DNA of 64,000 nucleotides from JAEUQQ01 sp963697285 (GTDB lineage Bacteria > Acidobacteriota > Vicinamibacteria > Vicinamibacterales > JAFNAJ01), in contig CAVONI010000011.1 in NCBI GenBank assembly GCA_963697285.1, forward strand, positions 1,054,001-1,118,000. Reading direction: 5' to 3'. The notes beneath the pieces were generated by a model. The model was not told the DNA's origin, ran no database searches, and saw only the letters and a program-made list of their open reading frames with translations. The translations under genes and the position numbers were made by a program. Positions 53,173 through 62,001 of the stretch are shown in pieces (position 1 is the first letter of the stretch; each line of letters begins with the position of its first letter).

Positions 53173-53301
53173 GTGGCGCGCCACGTGATCGCACGCCCGA
53201 CGACCACCCTCGCAAGCCTCGGTCGCAGGAGTGTCACGACCGCTGGGACGGCTGCGGCCGCGCTGGCACCGGTCGCCCACGGAATGCCCGATGTCGGTTG
53301 A
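53173..53301 (+). CDS. candidate 42-residue peptide in the PqqD operon
   Basis: A GTG 10 bp after the PqqD stop opens a 42-codon frame: a basic start (ARHVIARPTTTLASLGRRSV), then TTAGTAAAALAPVAHGMPDV and a final Gly. The end overlaps the nucleotidyltransferase ATG. Position and size would suit a precursor peptide recognised by the PqqD-like protein, but the composition could also be chance coding. No leader motif is known for it. Confidence 0.35.
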   Translation: MARHVIARPTTTLASLGRRSVTTAGTAAAALAPVAHGMPDVG

Positions 53302-54436
53302 CGTCGATGTCGTGATGGCGGCGACGGCTGCCGCGTGCGGCGGCAGGACGCTGCGCGAGAGCGACGTCGGCGCGACGGTTGACTGGGCCCGCGTCCACTG
53401 GCTGGCTGGTGCGCATCACGTGGTGCCGCTGGTCTTCGAGGGGATCGGGAGCGCTGCGCCCGATCCGGTCCGCACACGCCTGCACGACGACGTGCTGCAG
53501 CACAGCAAGCGCGCGCTGCACATGAGCGCGCTGCTGACGGAGATCCTCGACACGCTGACCGCAGCAGGCCTCCGGGCGCTGGCGGTGAAGGGACCGGCGC
53601 TGGGTGTGGCGGTCTACGGTCACGCGACGCGGCGAACCTTCGCAGACCTCGACCTGTGGGTCGCCCGCGCCGACCTCACGAGGGCGGCAGACGTCCTGGC
53701 CCGTGCGGGGTTCGCGCTCGACGCACGCCTGGCAGACGCGGCACGGCGGCCATCGCGCTTCGTGCAGGCGACACTCAACCTCGTCCGCGACCGGGTGGTG
53801 GTCGAGATCCACGGTGAGGCGCACGTCCGTTTCGTCGATCACGTCTTCGACTTCGACCAGAGCTGGGTGCGCCGGCGCGAGGTCGTCGTGGGCGGCTCGC
53901 GCGTCGCCACGCTCGACGCGGTCGACACGCTGCACTACGTCTGCCTGCACGGGACCGTGCACGCGTGGGAACGCCTTCAGTGGATCGCGGATGTCGCCAT
54001 GGCGGCGCGCGCCTGCGATGAGGCGGCCGCACGCGCGCTGGTTGCACGCGCCGATCGCGCAGGGCATGCGCGTCTCGTCCGCGTCGCGCTGCGCCTCGCG
54101 GGACTGCTCGACCACGCACCGCTGGCGACGTCGCTCGTCGCCTGCGCCGATGCCCGCGACCCGCAGGCCGATGCGCTGGTGTCGCGGGTGCGCGTTGCGC
54201 TCGCACGCGATACCGCCATCCTGCGCGGATCAGAACGCTTCCTGTTCCACGTGCGGTCGCGCCAGGGGCGCGCGCGACGTCACTACCTGCTGTGGTGCGG
54301 GCTGACGGCCAGTGCGGCCGACGTCGCGGAGGCGGGACTGCATCCGCGACTGTCGTGGATGTACCCCTTGTGGCGCGTGCCGCGCCTGCTGGCGCGCTAC
54401 GGACGATCTACTTCGCCGCCTGCCACCCGGGCGTGA
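53291..54436 (+). CDS. NTP_transf_5 nucleotidyltransferase-family protein
   Basis: 381 residues from the ATG at 53291. The nucleotidyltransferase core is LRALAVKGPALGVAVYGHAT then RRTFADLDLWVARADLTRAA, giving the DLD metal pair; VVEIHGEAHVRFVDHVFDFD supplies the third acid. The C-terminal half is helical (YVCLHGTVHAWERLQWIADV). This family occurs with HprK-like and PqqD-like genes. A role in adenylylating or otherwise modifying a peptide or glycan is inferred, not shown. The end overlaps the peptidase gene by 29 bp on the opposite strand. Confidence 0.82.
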   Translation: MSVDVDVVMAATAAACGGRTLRESDVGATVDWARVHWLAGAHHVVPLVFEGIGSAAPDPVRTRLHDDVLQHSKRALHMSALLTEILDTLTAAGLRALAVKGPALGVAVYGHATRRTFADLDLWVARADLTRAADVLARAGFALDARLADAARRPSRFVQATLNLVRDRVVVEIHGEAHVRFVDHVFDFDQSWVRRREVVVGGSRVATLDAVDTLHYVCLHGTVHAWERLQWIADVAMAARACDEAAARALVARADRAGHARLVRVALRLAGLLDHAPLATSLVACADARDPQADALVSRVRVALARDTAILRGSERFLFHVRSRQGRARRHYLLWCGLTASAADVAEAGLHPRLSWMYPLWRVPRLLARYGRSTSPPATRA

Positions 54437-56251
54437 CGCCCATCTTGCGGTTCTCCTCGTCGAGCCACGTCTTGAGCGGCGCGAAGTAGTCGAGGATGGC
54501 CGTGGCGTCCATCTGCGTTTCGCCCGAGAGCGCCGCGAGCGCGTCGGGCCACGGCTTGCTCTGTCCCATCTTCAGCATGGCGTCGAGTTTCTGTCCGGCC
54601 CTGGTGTTGCCGTAGACCGAGCAGCGGTGCAGCGGGCCCGACACGCCCGCCTCGCGACACAGGGCGCGCTGGAACTGGAACTGAAGGATGTGCCGCGAGG
54701 AAGTACCGCATGTAGGGCGTGTTGCCGGCCACGTGGTACTTCGACCCCGGGTCGAAGTCCTGTTCGCTGCGCGGACCCGGCGACGCCACGCCCTGGTACT
54801 TCTCGACGAGCTGCCACCAGGCCGCGTTGTAGTTCGCGGGGGTGATCTCGCCGGCGAAGACCTTCCATCGCCACTGATCGACGAGCAGGCCGAACGGCAG
54901 GAACGCCACCTTGTCGAGCGCCTGCCGAAGGAGCAGCGGGATGTCGTCGGCGGCGGGAGGCGACGCTGTCGAGCAGGCCGACCGTCTTGAGGTACTCGGG
55001 CGTCACCGACAACGCGATGGCGTCGCCGACCGCCTCGTGGAAACCGTCGTTCGCGCTGTTCTGGAACAGGAATGACTGCGCGTTGTAGGCGCGCTGGTAG
55101 AAGTTGTGCCCGAGCTCGTGGTGGATCGTGACGAAGTCCTCGCTGGTGGGTTCGATGCACATCTTCAGGCGGATGTCGTCCTTGTAGTCGATGCTCCAGG
55201 CGCTGGCGTGGCAGACGACGTCGCGGTCGCGCGGCTTGACGAACAGCGAGCGCTCCCAGAAGGTCGGCGGCAACGGGGCGAACCCCAGCGACGTGAAGAA
55301 GCCTTCGCCGTAGGTGACCATGTCCTTCCAGTCGGCCTTTCGGGCGCGCAGGATGGCGGTCAGGTCGAGGGAGCGCCCTTCGCCTGGCGGAGCGACGACG
55401 TCGTAGACGTTGCCCCACTCCTGGGCCCAGAGGTTGCCCAGCAGATGGGCAGGAATCAGTCCGTCGGGACGCACGGCGGCGGCGCCGTACTTCGCGACCA
55501 TCCGCGCGCGCACGTAGGCATGCAGCGATGCGTACAGCGGTCGCACCTGCTGCCACAACCGATCGGCCTCGGCCGCGAACGCGTCAGGCGGCATGTCGTA
55601 TCCCGAACGCCACATGGCGCCCACGTCGGCGAAGCCCAACTCCTTCGCTCCCTTGTTCGAGAGCTCGACGAAGCGGGTGTAGCGGTCACGCATCGGCACC
55701 GACACCTGCCGCCAGCCGAGCCATACCTCCTTCAGCCGCTCAGGGTCCCGGTTGTCGCGCAGGGTCTGCTCGATCTCCTGCAACGGCAGGCAGTCCTTCG
55801 CAGGTGGGCAGTACTTGCCCTTGCCGTAGTCGCCCTTCAGCGATGTCGCGATGCGCGTCAGTTCCGTCAACTCGGCGGGGTTCGACGGCGCGGGCATGGG
55901 CAGCGACAGCTTCAGCAGCAGCAGCTTGCGTTTCACGTCGTCGGGCAGGGCGACACCGTCGTACTTCGTCGCGGCCTTCGCGTACTCGGTCACCGCCGCG
56001 ATGTACTGCTCGTTGGCCTGTGCCGACAGCGTCTCGGTATCGTCGGTGATGAAGTTCTCGGCGACCCAGTCGGCGCGTGACAGCCGCGTCGCGAGTTCGA
56101 GCAGGCGCGCCTCTGCGCCGCGCACGAACTCCGTGGCGTCCGAGGCTCGCGGGGCGGAAGGCTGCGGGGCGTCCGCAACGCATGACACCCCTCCGATGAC
56201 GGCGGTGATCGCGAGCGCCAGGGCCCCGCGCTGCACGTGGTGATGCGACAT
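54408..56251 (-). CDS. M2 peptidyl-dipeptidase (ACE-like), two frame breaks
   Basis: ATG at 56251; signal peptide (LALAITAVIGGVSC) with a possible lipobox cysteine. The zinc site is in TIHHELGHNFYQRAYN (about residue 380), with the third ligand in GFHEAVGDAIALSV. Two frame changes (near 54,955 and near 54,694) separate GLLDSVAS from FLPFGLLVDQWRWKVFAGEI, and MRYFLA from HILQFQFQRALC. Joined, it is about 614 residues, normal for bacterial M2 enzymes. It removes C-terminal dipeptides in the periplasm. Indels in G-rich runs suggest assembly error. Confidence 0.85.
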
Positions 56252-56360
56252 AGGACCTCCTGCCGGCCATCCCCGGGGCGGTCGATGGGCACCGCGCCGC
56301 GTGGCGACTCCGGCAGTGTGTCACAGGTCATACGCCGGCTGACTCGCATAGAATCGCGCC

Positions 56361-57677
56361 ATGCGCACGACCCTCCTCATCGCCGCCGCGGTCCTGGTCC
56401 TTCCCCTCTCTTCGGAGTGTCTCCGCGGACAAGCTGCCGCCCCGCCGAGCCCGCCCGCTACGTCGCGCACGTTGCTCGTGCCCGATCGCGTGTTCGACGG
56501 CGAGAGCGTGCACGACGGCTGGGCGGTGCTCGTCGATGGCGCACGCATCGAGGCCGTCGGCCCGCGGAGCAGCCTGGACGTGCCTGCAGGCGTGCGAACG
56601 ATCGGGCTGGCAGGGCAGACGCTGCTGCCGGGCCTGATCGACGCGCACTCGCACGTGCTGCTTCACGCCTACGACGAGACGACGTGGAACGACCAGGTGC
56701 TGAAAGAATCCGAGGCGCTGCGCGTCGCGCGTGCGGTCAACCACCTGCGCGAGACGCTGCACGCGGGATTCACGACGCTGCGCGACCTGGGGACCGAGGG
56801 GGCCGGCTACGCCGACGTGGCCTTGAGGCAGGCGGTGGCCCAAGGCATCAGTCGCGGACCGCGCCTCATCGTCGCCACCCGGGCGATCGTGGCCACCGGT
56901 TCGTACGGGCCATCCGGGTTCTCGACCGAATGGGACGTCCCGCAGGGTGCCGAGGAAGCCGATGGTGTCGATGCCCTGGTGCGCGTCGTACGCCACCAGA
57001 TCGGAAAGGGTGCCGACTGGATCAAGATCTACGCCGACTACCGGTGGGGCCCGAACGGCGAGGCACGCCCGACGTTCTCTGTCGAGGAGATCCGGCTGAT
57101 CGTGCAGACGGCCGCGAGCAGCGGGCGTCCCGTGGTGGCCCACGCGTCCACGCCGGAAGGCATGCGGCGAGCCGTCGAAGGCGGCGTCCAGACGATCGAG
57201 CACGGCGACGACGGCACGCCGGAGGTGTGGGCGCTGATGAAGGCGCGGAGTGTGGCGCTGTGCCCGACGCTTGCCGCTGCCGAGGCTACCGCGGGCTACG
57301 CGGGATGGAAGAAGGGCGTCGGCCCCGTCCCGGACCGCCTCGTGCGGAAGCGCGCGAACTTCGCCGAGGCGTTGAAAGCCGGCGTCACCATCTGCAACGG
57401 GAGCGACGTCGGCGTGTTCCCCCACGGTGACAACGTGCGCGAGGTGGAGTTGCTGGTCGAATACGGCATGACCCCGATCGACGCCCTCAGGAGCGCGACC
57501 TCGGTCAACGCGCGTGTGCTCGCGATGCCGACGCGCATCGGCCGACTTGCGCCGACACTGGCCGCCGACATCGTCGCGGTGGACGGCGATCCGACGCGGG
57601 ACATCCGCGCCCTGCGAGCCGTCCGTTTCGTGATGATCGACGGCACCATCGCGCGCGACGACGCGCGCCGGCCATGA
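56361..57677 (+). CDS. secreted amidohydrolase (Xaa-Pro dipeptidase-like)
   Basis: 438 residues with a signal peptide (RTTLLIAAAVLVLPLSSECL). The metal-binding HxH is in LLPGLIDAHSHVLLH (about residue 95); further ligands are in ADWIKIYADYRWG, VVAHASTPEGMRRAVEGGVQ and TICNGSDVGVFPHGDN, and ALRSATSVNARVLAM is the family end. Related enzymes hydrolyse proline dipeptides, imidazolones or organophosphates. It is the neighbour of an M2 peptidase on the other strand, which makes a peptide substrate plausible. Confidence 0.88.
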   Translation: MRTTLLIAAAVLVLPLSSECLRGQAAAPPSPPATSRTLLVPDRVFDGESVHDGWAVLVDGARIEAVGPRSSLDVPAGVRTIGLAGQTLLPGLIDAHSHVLLHAYDETTWNDQVLKESEALRVARAVNHLRETLHAGFTTLRDLGTEGAGYADVALRQAVAQGISRGPRLIVATRAIVATGSYGPSGFSTEWDVPQGAEEADGVDALVRVVRHQIGKGADWIKIYADYRWGPNGEARPTFSVEEIRLIVQTAASSGRPVVAHASTPEGMRRAVEGGVQTIEHGDDGTPEVWALMKARSVALCPTLAAAEATAGYAGWKKGVGPVPDRLVRKRANFAEALKAGVTICNGSDVGVFPHGDNVREVELLVEYGMTPIDALRSATSVNARVLAMPTRIGRLAPTLAADIVAVDGDPTRDIRALRAVRFVMIDGTIARDDARRP

Positions 57678-57695
57678 CCGGGAAAGTGCCGGAGA

Positions 57696-57823
57696 GGTGT
57701 AGGGGCGGCTCCCCTGAGCCGCCCGAAGGTGTAGGGACCGCGCCCCCGCGCGGCCCGAAGGTGTAGGGACCGCGCCCCCGCGCGGCCCGAAGGTGTAGGG
57801 GCCGCGCCCCCGCGCGGCCCGAC
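57696..57823 (+). repeat. four tandem 32-bp family-B repeat units
   Basis: Units begin GGTGTAGGG at 57696, 57728, 57760 and 57792, exactly 32 bp apart. Each folds as GGGCCGCGC-CCCC-GCGCGGCCC or a close variant; the first unit (GGGCGGCTC-CCCT-GAGCCGCCC) differs by compensatory changes that keep the stem. They fill the gap between the amidohydrolase stop and the TPP-enzyme start and would give a stack of hairpins in the transcript. Confidence 0.85.
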
Positions 57824-57838
57824 GGCAGTGGCAGAAAG

Positions 57839-59614
57839 GTGACGACCGACATGGGGTCTTCGCGCACGAACGGCACGCACGGCGGCGACGCCGTCGCCGA
57901 CGTCATCCACGCGCACGGCGTGCGCACCGTGTTCACGCTCATCGGCGGGCACGTGTCGCCCATCCTCACCGCCGCCGAGGCTCGCGGGATCCGCGTCGTG
58001 GACGTGCGCGACGAGGCGACGGCCGCGTTTGCCGCCGACGCGCACTCGCGCCTGTCGGGTGTGCCGGGCGTCGCCGTGGTCACGGCAGGTCCGGGCGTCA
58101 CCAACGTGATCACCGCGCTGAAGAACGCGCAGCTCGCGCAATCGCCGCTGGTGCTCATCGGCGGCGCGACGGCGACGATCCTCAAGGGGCGCGGCGCGCT
58201 GCAGGACATCGATCAGCGCGCCCTCGTCACGCCGCACGTGAAGTGGGCGACGTTCGTCACGCGCGTCCGCGACCTGGCGCGTGCCGTGTCTCGTGCATTC
58301 GACGAGGCCCGAAGCGGCGTCCCGGGACCGGTGTTCGTCGAGTGCCCGGTCGATCTGCTCTACCCGGAGCCGGTCGTCCGCGAGATGTTCCTTGCCGGGA
58401 TGAAGACGCCGCGGTCGCTGGGCGATCGCGTGGTGCGGTGGTACCTCGAGCGGCACCTTGCCCGGATCTTCAAGCCCGGAGCCGGGGACGATGCCGCCGC
58501 ACGTCCAGGCGTCTCGACCGGCGATGCCATGTACGTGTCGCCGCTCAGCCTCGAACCGATCCGACGCGCGATCGCGACGAGCCGGCGCCCGGTCATCGTC
58601 GCGGGAAGCCAGGTCGTGGCGTGCGGGGCCGACGTGCGCGCCGTCGCAGCGGCACTCGATGCGCTGGGCGTGCCCGTGTATCTCTCGGGCATGGCGCGTG
58701 GCCTGCTGGGCGCGAACCATCGCCTGCAGTTCAGGCACAAGCGGCGCGAGGCCCTCCGCGAGGCCGACCTGGTCGTACTCTGCGGCACGCCGTGTGACTT
58801 CAGGCTCGACTACGGCCGCCACATCGCGCGCGCCGCCACGCTGGTCGCGATCAACCGGTCGCGCGACGACGTGAAGAAGAACAGGCGACCGACGATCGCC
58901 GTGGTGGCGCCGCCCGATCGCCTCCTCGTGGCGCTCGCCGAGCACCCGCCGGCCCCGCAGGATCGCACGTCGTGGTTCACGATGCTGCGAAGTCGCGAGG
59001 TCGCGCGCGACGCCGATGTCGCGACGCGCGCCACGACGGCGGTTGACGAGGGCCTGAACCCGTTGGCCGTCTGCCGCGCCATCGACCAGCACCTCCCGGA
59101 TGACGCGGTGCTCGTCGCCGACGGGGGCGACTTCGTCGCGACGGCGTCGTACGTCCTCACGCCGCGCACGCCGCTGTCGTGGCTGGACCCCGGCGTGTTC
59201 GGCACGCTCGGCGTGGGCGCCGGGTTCGTGCTCGGCGCGCATGCGGCCCGGCCGTCTGCACTCATCGTCGCCATCTACGGCGATGGCGCGTTCGGCTTCA
59301 GCATCGCCGAGATCGACACGTGGGTGAAGCAGCGCGTCCCGGTGGTCGCCATCATCGGCAACGACGGGAAGTGGGCGCAGATTGCCCGCGACCAGGTGAC
59401 GCTGCTTGGGAGTGCAGTGGCCACCACCCTGGGGAGGACGGCCTATCACGCCGTCGCCGAAGGCTTCGGAGCGCTGGGGCTGGTCGTCACCGAACGGACG
59501 CATCTCGATGACGCCCTGCGGCAGGCCATCGCCTCGGCGCGCAGCGGCCGCCCGGCGATCGTCAACGTGCACGTTGGCGACACCGACTTCCGCCAGGGAT
59601 CGATGTCGCTCTGA
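57839..59614 (+). CDS. TPP-dependent acetolactate synthase/2-hydroxyacyl-CoA lyase-like enzyme
   Basis: 591 residues from a GTG at 57839 (an ATG is at 57851). The N-terminal PYR domain has the cofactor glutamate in VVDVRDEATAAFAADAHSRL, then VAVVTAGPGVTNVITALKNA. The TPP domain has IVAIYGDGAFGFSIAEIDTW and GNDGKWAQIARDQV, the Gly-Asp-Gly ... Asn motif. Overall it is nearest the ILVBL/HACL1-like branch, without the FAD-site loops being clear. It could cleave 2-hydroxyacyl-CoA or make acetolactate; no partner small subunit is near. Confidence 0.82.
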   Translation: MTTDMGSSRTNGTHGGDAVADVIHAHGVRTVFTLIGGHVSPILTAAEARGIRVVDVRDEATAAFAADAHSRLSGVPGVAVVTAGPGVTNVITALKNAQLAQSPLVLIGGATATILKGRGALQDIDQRALVTPHVKWATFVTRVRDLARAVSRAFDEARSGVPGPVFVECPVDLLYPEPVVREMFLAGMKTPRSLGDRVVRWYLERHLARIFKPGAGDDAAARPGVSTGDAMYVSPLSLEPIRRAIATSRRPVIVAGSQVVACGADVRAVAAALDALGVPVYLSGMARGLLGANHRLQFRHKRREALREADLVVLCGTPCDFRLDYGRHIARAATLVAINRSRDDVKKNRRPTIAVVAPPDRLLVALAEHPPAPQDRTSWFTMLRSREVARDADVATRATTAVDEGLNPLAVCRAIDQHLPDDAVLVADGGDFVATASYVLTPRTPLSWLDPGVFGTLGVGAGFVLGAHAARPSALIVAIYGDGAFGFSIAEIDTWVKQRVPVVAIIGNDGKWAQIARDQVTLLGSAVATTLGRTAYHAVAEGFGALGLVVTERTHLDDALRQAIASARSGRPAIVNVHVGDTDFRQGSMSL

Positions 59615-59728
59615 ACAGGTCGGGCTACCCTTCGACTCGCTCGTGTTGAGGGCGGGTCACGTACCGATCGACCCGACGGACCCGCAGGCACGGTGTCGGT
59701 ACGCACTCAGCACAGGTGAGTTCGGGGT

Positions 59729-61939
59729 CTACGCCAGTCGCTCGGCCATGGGCGCGAGATCGAGCCACCATTGCTTGCGGGGCCGGCGCGTCTGCCGATC
59801 GCACGACGCGAGCGCGTCGTTGAGCGGACGCGACGTCAACTGGCCTTCGACCACGCCCAGGCAACGGACCGAGGTGTCGCCGTGCTCGAGCGCGTCGCCG
59901 ATCATGGCCACGGCGCGCGCGGCCAGGCGTGCCGCGTGGATCCGATCGAACGGCGAGGGGTCGCCGCCCTGCTGGACGTGCCCGAGGACGACACGCCGCA
60001 CGTCGAACTCGTCACGGCTCTCGGCCTCGAACAGCTTCGAAATGAAATCGGTCGTGTACTGCGGGTGCGCGTGCTCGTTGCGGATGACGAGGCTCAGGCG
60101 CTTTCCGCTCATGAACGCGTCGCGCATGCGCACCACGTCGTCGTGCAGTTCATCGAGAGTCACGCCACGCTCGTGGAGGTACATCCGCTCGGCGCCGCTG
60201 GCCAACCCGCTCATCGCGGCCAGGTAACCGCAATAGCGTCCCATCACCTCGACGAGAAAGCAGCGGTTGACGGCGACGGCTGACTGCTTGAGGCGATCGA
60301 GGGCCTCGACAATCGAGTTGAGGGCCGTGTCGGCGCCGATCGCGAGCTCGGAATGCGGCAGGTCGTTGTTGATGGTCGCGGGCAGGCACACGACCGGCAT
60401 CGACAACCGCGGGTAGAGGTCGCGCGCACGCGCGAGGACGTCCATCGCCTCGTATCCCGACCAGCCGCCGATGACCAGCAGCGCGTGGACGTCGTGCGCG
60501 GCCACCTGCGTCGCAATCCGCTCGATCGCCGCGTCGGACGGCACAGCGCGGCTCGTGCCCAGTTCGGCGCCACCACGAGAGTGCCAGCCGTCGACGCTCC
60601 CCCAGTCGAGCGCGCGGAGGCGCCCGTTCACCAGCCCGTCGATCCCGTCGCTGACACCGAGCATCGTGTGACCCGCGTCGAGTCCGAGGCGGACGGCCGC
60701 GCGCACGGCGGTGTTCATGCCCGGCGCCGGACCATCACCGTGCATCACGGCAATCCGACGCCGCGACGGGGTCGGCGCGGTCGACGGCAACGCCTGCGCG
60801 AGCGAGGTGAAGATGTGCAGCAACTCGTTGAAGTTGTTCCCGCGCAGCCGCATGGCCTCGTCGTACCGGCCTTCGGCGATGTGCGTGCCGACCTCGTGGG
60901 TCAATTCGACCGACGCCATCAGCGGCGCCCGCATCACGCGATTGAAGCGGAGCCCAATCAGCCTCGGACCGGTGTCGAAGTTGGCGCCGAGCACTTCGTC
61001 CACGGCCGCAGACCCGACGATGGTGCTCATCCACCGGTCGAACCCGCTCGGGGCGCCGCCGCGCTGGACGTGTCCGAGAATGGTGCTGCGCGTCTCTTCG
61101 CCGAGCTGGTTCTGCAGCATCTGCCTGACGTATTCGGTGGTGATGCGCTGGCCGTGCCGATCGCAGGCGCCCTCGGCGACGACGACGATGCAGTCGCGCC
61201 GGCCGGCGGCACGTCGCTGGCCGACGAGCCTCGCCAGTTCCTCTTCCCAGCCGTCGGCCGGTGGACATTCGGGCAGGAGCACATAGTCGGCGCCACCGGC
61301 GATGGCGCCCATCAGCGCGAGGTAGCCGCAGTTGCGGCCCATGACCTCGACGACGAATGCGCGCTGGTGGCTCGCCGCCGTGCTCGCGAGCGCGTCGATG
61401 GCGTCGGTGATGCGGTGCGTGGCCGTGTCGGCGCCGATGGTCATGTCGGTGCCGACCATGTCGTTGTCGATCGAGCCCACGAGACCTACGAGCGCGAGGT
61501 ACTGATAACGCTGCACCTCGGCGCGGTCGATCTCGCCGCGCTTTGCGAGCTCGTCGAGCAGCGACGGCCACTCGTGGCGGAACACGTTCGCGCCGGTGAG
61601 GCTGCCGTCGCCGCCGATGACGACGAGGCGGTCGATGCGCCGCTCGACAAGGTTCCGGGCGGCCTTGAGGCGGCCGTCGCGCGTGCGGAATTCCTTGCTG
61701 CGCGCGGTGCCGATGACGGTGCCGCCACGCTGGATGATGCCGCCCACGTCCTCCCACAGCATGGCGCGGATGTGGTCGCCGCCGGCCACCATGCCCTCGT
61801 AGCCGTCGCGGATGGCGTACACGGGCACCCCGTGCAGCAGTGCCGATCGCACCACGGCCCGCACGGCCGCGTTCATCCCCGGCGAGTCGCCTCCGCTGGT
61901 GACGACGCCGAGGGCGTTGGTCGGTTCCGGCTCATGCAT
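59729..61939 (-). CDS. double-length 6-phosphofructokinase, eukaryote-like
   Basis: 736 residues made of two tandem PFK halves. The N-half has GVVTSGGDSPGMNAAVRAVV, VVIGGDGSLTGANV, LVGSIDNDMVGTDMTIGADT with the catalytic Asp, and VMGRNCGYLALMGAI. The C-half repeats the fold (HGDGPAPGMNTAVRAAVRLG, VMGRYCGYLAAMSG, HVQQGGDPSPFDR), but the catalytic segment reads ATINNDLPHSELAIG, with Asn where the N-half has Asp. It should phosphorylate fructose 6-phosphate with ATP; the C-half is likely regulatory, as in animal and yeast PFK. Tandem fusion is uncommon in bacteria. Confidence 0.92.
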   Translation of the reverse strand: MHEPEPTNALGVVTSGGDSPGMNAAVRAVVRSALLHGVPVYAIRDGYEGMVAGGDHIRAMLWEDVGGIIQRGGTVIGTARSKEFRTRDGRLKAARNLVERRIDRLVVIGGDGSLTGANVFRHEWPSLLDELAKRGEIDRAEVQRYQYLALVGLVGSIDNDMVGTDMTIGADTATHRITDAIDALASTAASHQRAFVVEVMGRNCGYLALMGAIAGGADYVLLPECPPADGWEEELARLVGQRRAAGRRDCIVVVAEGACDRHGQRITTEYVRQMLQNQLGEETRSTILGHVQRGGAPSGFDRWMSTIVGSAAVDEVLGANFDTGPRLIGLRFNRVMRAPLMASVELTHEVGTHIAEGRYDEAMRLRGNNFNELLHIFTSLAQALPSTAPTPSRRRIAVMHGDGPAPGMNTAVRAAVRLGLDAGHTMLGVSDGIDGLVNGRLRALDWGSVDGWHSRGGAELGTSRAVPSDAAIERIATQVAAHDVHALLVIGGWSGYEAMDVLARARDLYPRLSMPVVCLPATINNDLPHSELAIGADTALNSIVEALDRLKQSAVAVNRCFLVEVMGRYCGYLAAMSGLASGAERMYLHERGVTLDELHDDVVRMRDAFMSGKRLSLVIRNEHAHPQYTTDFISKLFEAESRDEFDVRRVVLGHVQQGGDPSPFDRIHAARLAARAVAMIGDALEHGDTSVRCLGVVEGQLTSRPLNDALASCDRQTRRPRKQWWLDLAPMAERLA

Positions 61940-62001
61940 CGGGCGATCCCGGACGTCCGTCTGCGGCGGTGCCGCACGCAGGCGACGGGCTCACACGATG
62001 G

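Noticed and set aside
53173..53301. Lasso-peptide B2 protease between PqqD and the nucleotidyltransferase
   Set aside because: The gap is only about 130 bp; a B2 (transglutaminase-like) protein needs about 140 residues with Cys-His-Asp, none of which is present.
57696..57823. CRISPR-like array
   Set aside because: The 32-bp units follow each other with no spacers, and no cas gene is present; they are tandem palindromic repeats.
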